A DNA stretch of 64,000 nt from Emydura subglobosa (taxonomy: Eukaryota; Chordata; Testudines; Chelidae): NCBI GenBank assembly GCA_007922225.1, contig ML679941.1:59553079-59617078 (forward strand). Reading direction: 5' to 3'. Shown piece after piece: positions 56,776-64,000 of the stretch. The notes beneath the pieces are model-generated. The model made no database searches, was not told the origin of the DNA, and saw only the letters and a program-made list of their open reading frames with translations. The position numbers were made by a program, and so were the translations under genes. Every line of letters begins with the position of its first letter. Position 1 is the first letter of the stretch.

Positions 56776-58312
56776 AGAGGACAACATAAAATGGAAAATA
56801 GACATCAAAATTAAATCCATTTCCTCCCCCATTCCATAGGTTTAATAACTTTTAACTTTGCTTATAGTCCAAAATACCTAATTTCTTCTGCACAGAGGAA
56901 GGCATATCTGAGAAAGACTTATCAGACAGGGAGAAATACAGAGTGAGAAATATATTCTCTGCATCTCTTTTCAGCCTGCAGATTTTGAACACAAAATTAC
57001 AAGTTTCCAGCACAAGCGTCATACATTAGTACACTCCCTCCTCCAGTTTGGTTCGTAACTGAAACAATAAGCCAAATGCATAAGAGATAGGTGTGAGCCC
57101 ATGCCAAAATGGTCTGAAGGAACTATTGCAAAGAAGTAACATGAATGGTACTTAATTAAGAAAAATAATAAAATAAAATAAAATCCCTATTGAAATATGG
57201 AGCTTGACTATTCCGTTAGCTATCCATGCATAGCAACCAATTAAGTCAATGGAAGTTGGATGTGCACCACAATTGGATTGTCAAAGCCTGTGGTGTGTGT
57301 TTTAAACTTACATTACGCCTTTCTCAGCACATTAGCTTGACCTTGGCATTTGTAAAGGGGTCATATTCTTGCACAGATGAACTGTTCTTGAACAATTTCT
57401 CCAATGCATTAGGCGAAATTTCTTCAACATCAAGCATGTACGTCTTTTTTTTCTTTAGTGACTGAAATTCAGTTTTCATCTTTATTGTGATTACTCACTT
57501 TCAGCTAATGTTTGATTGCCCCTTCATTCTTCCTACATTATTTTATTTCCTCACTTCTGTATTACTTTACTATGGTATTGATGCTTTCTTTTCCAACCAA
57601 AATTTAGATTTTTTTTTTTTTTTTTTAAATAAATTGGTTTGGCTTCTTCAACCATATAAAATGTATGAATTTACTCAGTTATCTAATATCCCTATCTAGG
57701 TTTTATGCTGTGGTATCCGATCACCTATTTTTGGTTTTTGACATAAAACCAGGTGAGACTTGGTGATTTTTACTTTTTTATGTGACTTTTGGGTTCAACT
57801 GAAAGCAAAACTGAGCAGTAGCAACTCAAAACAAAATAACACCCAACAAAAACAAAACAAAGTTTGCACAACTCCTTGGGAAATTACTTTTTGGAGGTCT
57901 GTAAGCTTTGCTACTGTTAGTTAACCTGTCTATTTCTCATGAATGATATAAATTCCCCTGTTCCACATATTGGTTGAGGCTGTCTCCTTGTGGGTCATGT
58001 ACCACACATACAAGGCATGTTAGTACTTGTGCTTCTTGCTAAAATGGCATTTTCTCAACTACCCTTCCTATAGAATACCTGGAATATTCTCCCTGACCAG
58101 TGTACCATGAAAACTCACTTCCTTCAGCTACTTCCTCAAGAATCACTTTCCATTATTGACATCTTCTCCTCTGTCGTGACTGACTTTGTTTACTGTCAAA
58201 TTTACAGGGTAGCTTCACCTTTGACCCATCGATGGTCTCCCTAAGTGGACACCCTCAGGCTTTGTGCCCTCACTATTTCTGGGGTGGAATTGTGTAGTTC
58301 TGCCTCTCCTAG
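56776..58312. other. Non-coding, nothing recognised
   Basis: Contains a T run at about 57609-57626. Frames at 57226-57465 and 57487-57699 (plus) are F-rich products of T-rich DNA. Confidence 0.5.
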
Positions 58313-58650
58313 GATGTCTATTCACAGCACAGTTAGCTTGAGTTAGTATCCTCAAGCCCAGAGTGAGTGAGAGGGACCACACATGAAAACAACACTTGAG
58401 TTACACAGAGTGATTGAATTAGCAGCACAAAATGACTGGATTAACTGCTGATGAGTTGTTGTAAGTCAAGCTATTTCTAGTTTGAGCTTCAACACTTCAG
58501 CTTCATCCCAACCTAACCCAAAAGGGTCAGCTAGCTGAATCTTAAACCATTGCTTAGCTTGTGCTAGAGATTTGTGTATGTGGACAGGAGTTGAGTTAGG
58601 GGTAATACTAGAGTTATAACTTGAGCTAAGTGTGCCGTGATGACAAACCC
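58313..58650. mobile_element. Degenerate MITE with GTCTA/GACAAACCC-type ends
   Basis: Left end GGATGTCTATTCACAGCACAG; right end GTGTGCCGTGATGACAAACCC. Reversed, the right end reads GGGTTTGTCATCACGGCACA and aligns with the left. The interior repeats GAGTTA and TTGAGC words (GTTAGCTTGAGTTAGTATCC), as in a turtle MITE family with ends GGGTTTGTCTACAC. Confidence 0.6.
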
Positions 58651-58749
58651 TGAGATTGAGTTCTTGGGCTACAGCCCTGTGTATGATTGCATGATGGCTC
58701 GGCAGGCTGGACTAGGTTCAGAGCCTGCGAATCTTCCTTTGGACCTGTG

Positions 58750-59200
58750 ACCAGTGGTGAATACAGCAACTCAAAATAGCTTTCTCAAACCAAAGTATTT
58801 AACGTTAGCAACAGGCACAAATCATAACACAGGAGATGACACCCCTCTGCATTCACCTTAACTCAAAACCACCTGTTTCCCTCATTCAGAGAAAATGTGT
58901 TTTGTTAAATTCGGCCAAGTACTTCATTTTTTCCTGTGTCTCCTGAGCCTATTTAAATCACTTTGGCTGGTTCCACGGGGTGTCAGATATGGACTTCACA
59001 AGTGGATGGCTCCACTTTAGCTCTGGTGTTTTCAGAGACGTTATCGGGAGCCATTGTTCTCCTTTCTGTGCCTGTACACCCAACCCCTCCTTGAATTAAC
59101 CCCTTGTTGTATACATAAACAGTCTCACAACAATCAGACAAAGAGCATATAATATTAATAAATTACAGGCAGCCTCACGTCTTGCACACTCCCCTCAAAC
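58750..59200 (-). mobile_element. Possible LTR-like repeat, minus strand
   Basis: AACCAAAGTATTTAACGTTAGC, CCACGGGGTGTCAGATATGG, AACAGTCTCACAACAATCAG and TAATATTAATAAATTACAGGCAG recall a dispersed turtle repeat with LTR-like features. Ends are unclear and class is inferred. Confidence 0.35.
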
Positions 59201-61020
59201 TATTATTACAATATAATATATTATTATTACATTATTGATATATTATTATTATATGAGGTGTGTGTGTGTTTGTAACTAGAGCAACCAATAAGATCCTTAC
59301 ATAAGAGTAATTCATGATCTTTTACAGTTGTAACCCAAGTTTCATCCTTTCCATAGTCTCCAATTCATTATCATTCTTTCCTACATCTAAATAGATTCTG
59401 TAAGCTTATAGGTGCATGCACCTTTCTTCTTAGTTTGTAAAGATCTATAGGCTCCTATTGTGTCTGTTGTACCATAAGTAGTAGTAATAAAAATATGGCC
59501 AAAATATACTCAGCGGTATGTTTATACAAATCATGAACTTACATTTTTCCTCCTAATGGTTCCCAAAGCACTTTGCAAACTTTACATATATAAATTATGT
59601 TGTCCACCATTGAAGTGCACCCGTCTCTGGGTTGAGACACATTTGTTTTAACAGTGTTCAGTAACACTAAAGAACAATTTTGAACAGGAAAGAAGAATAA
59701 TATATATCACTGAAATTACAGAGGATATTTAGATAGGAAATTTAAGTAACTACTACACAGGTTGAAATATGGCCAGGACACTGAGGATATCACCTCCTCT
59801 CTAGCAAGAAGGTGTCACAAGATATGTAACAATTTAACATACTATTTGAAAGAGTGCATCTCCAGCAGCACAATGCCTGCTTGGATGATAACCTAATTTC
59901 AGTTAGATGGTGGCACTCAGTCATGTGTCTTGGTGTAGAGTACTGTGCATCCAACAGACTTGTTTTGCTGCCCTTGAATTCTGTAGGAAATAGGATAATA
60001 GAAAAGTGGAATGGAGCATGTAGCAGATATTGACTATCTCAAGAATATATTCTTGGATATATTTTCTCTTTTTCTCTCTCATGCTTCATGGCCAAAGAAT
60101 TGAATGATGGAAGTGAGAAAGAACATTCCTGTCGGGCATGGTTTTCAAGTATGAAATAAAGTGACATATAATAGAGAGTCTAGGTGCAGAGTATCTCAAT
60201 CTATATGATGAAGCTGCTAACAAAGCTAAAATGAAGTTTAAAAAAAAAAGTCAAATACATTCATTTGACTTTTGTGACAGGACTATAGCCAGAATCCAAG
60301 CAAACTCTGTTCTGGGAGATATCTTTGAGTGCTGCGGGTGAAAGTAAGGAATTACACTTGCTGCAGCAGTTATAGCAGTGGCTTCTGGGAGTACGAGAAT
60401 CAATGGAGAGCTCCCAAATTGCTAGGGAGCATATTGCTTTAGCTAAAAAATGTGAAACGTGCAATCAGCCTGATAAAATAAAGGGAAACCTCATCGTGGC
60501 CTACAGAAGCATAAAAAGAAGATTCCTATAGTTATTGTTTGGTTTAACTTGGTTTTTCAAATTTGTGCAAATTGGTTGCTTGTGAAAATTAAGGCCTATG
60601 TTGGCATTGACTAGAGCCAGGAACACTGCACGCACATGCACTCCATCGTGACCAAAACACTGCAGCTATTCCCCTTCTGGTGCTCCCTTGAACACAGAAG
60701 AAGAATAATGTGTTGGGTTTTGTCACGTGAAACAATGCAGGAACTAAGCCCATCCCACCAAACCAGCTATGTTCAAGTCATGAAGCCAGAGTTTGAACAA
60801 GATCTTCTGAAGGGGAGCGCCCTATTCTGCCCTACTACCTGCAGAGTTATTTATTTTTACTTATTTTGGTTGATTAAATTAAAAAGCTGGAAGAGATGAG
60901 GGAACTTGGTCTATACTACTGTATTTCTTACCAAGTGTAATAAAAATATGAAATAAGTTACTGGAAATGTTATTGGAACAAAGATAAACAGTAAATGGAA
61001 TGGGGGGTTTGAGTCCTTAT
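59201..61020. other. Non-coding, with an AT-rich low-complexity patch
   Basis: 59203-59258 is almost pure A/T with repeated ATTATT and TATAAT words. The rest is unrecognised. Frames 60261-60464 (minus) and 60636-60899 (plus) have no domain. Confidence 0.5.
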
Positions 61021-61071
61021 ATGTAAACTGAGTTTGAGTCCTGGGCTTACTTTGCAGTGTAGACATACCCA
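61021..61071. mobile_element. MITE right-end fragment (GCAGTGTAGACATACCC)
   Basis: GAGTTTGAGTCCTGGGCTTAC followed by TTTGCAGTGTAGACATACCC is the end of a turtle MITE whose termini read GGGTATGTCTACACTGC. The left part is missing. Confidence 0.65.
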
Positions 61072-61599
61072 TTGTGATCTTTACCCTGTGCTATAATGGG
61101 CTATCACTATGTGTGTCATTTTTGTGTGCTCACTTTAATTCCACTGTTGGGTTTATCCTACCCAGCAATCATCCTCATGCTTAACAGCTCGCTTGACGTG
61201 TGGCGATAGCCCTGCACAACAAACACCCCTGGTGTAATTTGTTAATGAAATGACTCATGAGAGACCTTGCTTTCTGTTAGTGTAAGCACATGAGTGTCAG
61301 AAACTGAAAACTACATAGGAACGCCCTGATCTCACTTCATTGATTCCAATATGTTCTGCCTTTAAAGTCTTGGACAAAAATATAAAACAGAAGGAGGAAT
61401 AAATATGGAGAAATTCTAACCCTAGGAATGGGTTATAAACCATGTGGTAGTAGGAAATGTTCTGTCACAGTGTGAGCAAAGAGCAGCATTCAAACATAAA
61501 TGACCTTCTCTTGCAAGTGCAGAATATTTGTTGAAATCCAGATATGAATTACAGACAAACTTCTGGAACTTTGAGTGCTTAAAGTTCGCATCTGAAAGC
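61072..61599. other. Non-coding, nothing recognised
   Basis: Unremarkable spacer. Confidence 0.5.
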
Positions 61600-61752
61600 C
61601 ACAGTTAGGCACCTAGATAAAAGTGCCCTGATCTTCAGGAGTGATGGAGCTCCCCGAGAAGATAATGGCAGCATGAAGCCACTCTTATCTAGGGGCCTAA
61701 ACAGGCATTTTGGAAATTAATTTCAGGCACCCAAGATTTGAAATTTTTGACC
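61600..61752. mobile_element. Palindromic MITE (TTAGGCACCTA / TAGGGGCCTAA)
   Basis: CACAGTTAGGCACCTAGATAA, GTGCCCTGATCTTCAGGAGTG and ATGGAGCTCCCCGAGAAGAT, then CTCTTATCTAGGGGCCTAAAC and TTCAGGCACCCAAGATTTG. TTAGGCACCTAGATAA and TTATCTAGGGGCCTAA form an imperfect inverted pair. Confidence 0.68.
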
Positions 61753-61792
61753 TAAGTAAACATTGGAATGTTGATCAATACCCATATACTGA

Positions 61793-61864
61793 GGGTCTGA
61801 TTCAGAGGCCATTGAAGTCAAAGGGGACTTCTCTGTTTACTTCACTGGGTTTTGGATCAGGTTC
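61793..61864. mobile_element. Palindromic MITE (CTGATTCA / TGGATCAGG)
   Basis: Left GGGTCTGATTCAGAGGCC then ATTGAAGTCA; right TTCACTGGGTTTTGGATCAGG. Same family as 45578-45647. Confidence 0.75.
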
Positions 61865-62719
61865 TGTATGATGGAATAACCTTTCTAAAACTCCTCTTTT
61901 TGGACATATATCACATGTTCTATTGCACTTGTTCTACTGTTTTATACTCTTCAACTACAAATATTTTTCATTTCTCACTAAATGGTTATAAGTCACACTG
62001 TGAATATTGTGCACCTGAAATGCATAGAAATGGCATTTAACTTAATTTTTTATGTAAGCTTCATCCTATCAATTAAGCCAGTTCAAATGCAATTGGCTTT
62101 TAATTGCACTAAAAGCATCAATATTTCACAGGTTTAGTGAAGCACAAACTTGAAAATATACTTTTGGCTCTTTCAGTTACTGTTATTAATAGAACAATAA
62201 ACTTTGGCAAGCAGATGTCACTTGTATTGATTTTTTCCCCCAACTGCAATCTTCCACAAACATTTGGTTGGGTTTTTTTTAAATTCTTAAACTGGCTGTG
62301 GACTTATTAATTTGACTGTGGGTATCCTCTTTCCTCACGACCCTGTCTTTGGCAAGTGGACTTTCATCTTCCTAAGACACTGACCAAAATGTTTTGGGCT
62401 AATCTGAGTAAAAGATGTAGGATTTTTATCTGTGCTTTTTTTTTCTGAACAGTTTTTGTTTTTCTTTTTCCTTGTACTCGGCATAGAGTTTCACACATGG
62501 TCTGTGAGAATGCTACCGTATATCCTCTTTGGTGGAGAGGTGGGCAAGCAGGTAACCTGCTTAGAGTATGGCTTTTCTTACAGCTAAACTGACCCACAAA
62601 GCAGCTTTAGCATCTCCTTTCAGTAATAAAAGTGCCATAGATAGGAGAGATAATTAACTAACTGCAAAGGGTGATGACAAATTTCAAATTAATCATGTTA
62701 CGTATCTTTTTCTCGGCAG
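61865..62719. other. Non-coding; ends at a candidate splice acceptor
   Basis: Frames 61852-62040 (plus) and 62364-62597 (minus) lack domains. A pyrimidine-rich stretch ends TCTTTTTCTCGGCAG at 62719, a good 3' splice-site pattern. Confidence 0.5.
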
Positions 62720-63119
62720 GTTCACAGACGGGATGTAATCTTATTTAAAATGGAAACCTGTGAAGAAAGATAGCAGTTGGAGCTAACGTATTGAGTGAAT
62801 GTTTCTTTTTTAACGTGTCAGCTTTTAAAAACGATATGCTGATTCGGAAGGTCCGAGGAGTAAATTGCAAAGTTTATTTTCTCTGCGCAATCGATGGATT
62901 TTTTAATCATTCATTGGAGTCAATGAAGTTCAGAGAAGGCATGTGATGGAAAAAGCAGCGGGTCTGTGTGTTTGTAGCTCCTACATTTTGGATTAGTTTG
63001 CAGTCTTGTTGAACCGATTCCGTTTTGACGGGCAACGTGTGAATGTGATGGATTTATCTTCAGAAATGAGCAGACATGGAAGGAATCCAATAAGTCACAA
63101 GCTAGAAGATCAGAAGAAG
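62720..63119 (+). other. Candidate 5' exon of an unidentified host gene
   Basis: The exon is bounded on the left by TCTTTTTCTCGGCAG (acceptor pattern) and on the right by CAGAAGAAG followed by GTAAGATT (donor pattern). The first 328 bases have stops in the coding frame and would be 5' UTR; the last 72 bases are coding. Alternatively, transcription may start inside this region and it would then be a first exon. Several features are typical of a conserved leader: higher sequence complexity than its surroundings, CpG words such as TTTGACGGGCAACGTG, and no repeat similarity. Confidence 0.5.
63048..63119 (+). CDS. Start of a host protein, first 24 codons (partial)
   Basis: The ATG at 63048 is the first in frame after a TAG at 62994-62996. 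It has a favourable context, with G at -3 and G at +4. The encoded start reads MDLSSEMSRHGRNP and, after six more residues, ends LEDQKK. Exactly 24 codons precede the GTAAGA donor, so the intron would be phase 0. A second in-frame ATG at 63066 (MSRHGRNP) also has a purine at -3 and could be used instead. The peptide is hydrophilic and has no signal peptide or membrane segment, so a cytoplasmic or nuclear protein is more likely than a secreted one. I do not recognise the gene; no further exon lies in the remaining 881 bases. Confidence 0.5.
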
Positions 63120-64000
63120 GTAAGATTATTTTTCATGCTAATTAGCTATCTTTTTGAACTGCTTTTGCATTCTTAATGTGATTTCAGTAAGTTGGAAACT
63201 AAAATGCTCTACAAGATGTAGCAATCTGCCTTCATACTTGTAGAGTATTGCTGTACAGCAGACTGTTGTTATGAATCTGAATTTCGTTATTACCTGGTAA
63301 TTCTGTTACCAAAGCCCCCTGAATTTGTTTAGCAAATTAGTTGGCACAACTTTTACTTTGCTGTCAATGCTAACTTGGTGCCAAAGTCCTGCTGATCTGG
63401 AATACGTGTTTAACTTTAGGCTGACCTTGTCTGAGTGCTTCATCTCTTAAAGTGAGCATGTAAATTTACCATGTAGAGCATCCCAATAGTAATTCTGAAC
63501 AATTCTGTCACCAAAACTTGTCATTAATTTTTGCTCCATGTTTCTGGAATATTTTATGTAGTTTAATTAAATAAAGTGTTTTTGTGAGACATTGAGCATC
63601 CTTTTGGCTGATATAGGTCCTTCATTATGTTAGATTAGACTCTTTTTATCCCAAGAGGATCATTAGGTTGCTCTTGGAGGCACACCTTCCAAATCCATTT
63701 ATGTTGATTCCTTAGTATATGTTCTTAAAATGTTTGAATGTTCATTGCACAGGCTTGAGTTTGGCATTCTCTAGACTTCTCCATTCAGTTCTTCCATTTT
63801 GCCTATGATGGTTTTGTGCTAAGGGACTAGGATGAGTCCATCAGACTCAGTTTCACTTGTAACCTAAGCAAGAATATAAATTCTTATCTCTAGAGTACAC
63901 TGGCTAGCGCATTAACCTCCTGTGGCACCTGCCCATAAATAAAACTGTAGCAAATGATGAGTTCTGGTTTTTATGGGTTCATTAGCATATGCATCTGTTC
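63120..64000 (+). other. Start of the intron after the candidate exon
   Basis: Begins GTAAGATTATTTTTC. It is AT-rich with no repeat recognised and no second exon up to the window edge. Confidence 0.45.

Noticed and set aside
1..64000. CRISPR arrays, bacterial operons, phage attachment sites, rRNA or tRNA genes
   Set aside because: No spaced direct-repeat arrays, ribosome-binding-site-led gene strings or tRNA cloverleaf were seen. tRNA-like words occur only in MIR heads.

Overview
This 64-kb window is vertebrate nuclear DNA, AT-rich, intron-poor and dominated by decayed transposable elements. The repeat families point to a turtle, or failing that another archosauromorph such as a crocodilian. 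They include CR1 LINEs whose 3' ends carry the GACCATCATGATCATCTAG-type tail, CORE-SINE/MIR copies, PIF/Harbinger and hAT DNA transposons, Penelope-like tails, and many small palindromic elements built on a GAAGTCAATGG core or ending in GTAGACA. The species call rests on remembered family resemblance, not a database search. There is no bacterial-style gene organisation. Nearly all short open frames are chance or lie inside repeats.

Layout. 0-19 kb: mostly unique-looking non-coding DNA with a MIR, three short hAT-type elements (1094-1224, 13816-14056, 14500-14646) with recognisable 8-bp target duplications, a Penelope-like inverted repeat (3700-3836), LTR-like pieces and a GGTGACC-ended MITE. 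19.26-23.39 kb: an end-to-end hAT transposon with a perfect 8-bp target duplication and a frameshifted transposase. 24-32 kb: LTR-like repeat, hAT fragment, CR1 (minus), MIR and palindromic MITEs. 32-34.5 kb: simple repeats, a 10-base assembly gap inside a TG tract, a G-rich tract and one decayed open frame of unknown origin. 34.6-44 kb: the densest retroelement zone, with LTR-like units, CR1 copies on both strands, a LINE reverse-transcriptase remnant (minus), an LTR-like unit next to a Ty3/gypsy-type integrase remnant, MIR and a GC-rich block. 45-50.1 kb: MITEs and a two-gene PIF/Harbinger element, with a Myb-like partner (plus) and a transposase (minus) that converge. 51-62 kb: TG microsatellites, a CR1 interrupted by MITEs, SINE/LINE tails and MITEs.

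The only plausible host gene part is at the right end. It is an exon at about 62720-63119 with a start codon at 63048, 24 codons, and a GTAAGA donor. The window therefore looks like the 5' flank or a long 5' intron of a plus-strand gene that continues to the right. I do not recognise its protein.

The autonomous elements show how their own genes worked together: the Harbinger transposase with its Myb-like DNA-binding partner, and the single-gene hAT. All visible copies carry stops or frameshifts and are presumably inactive. No RNA gene, CRISPR array or novel multi-gene system was found.
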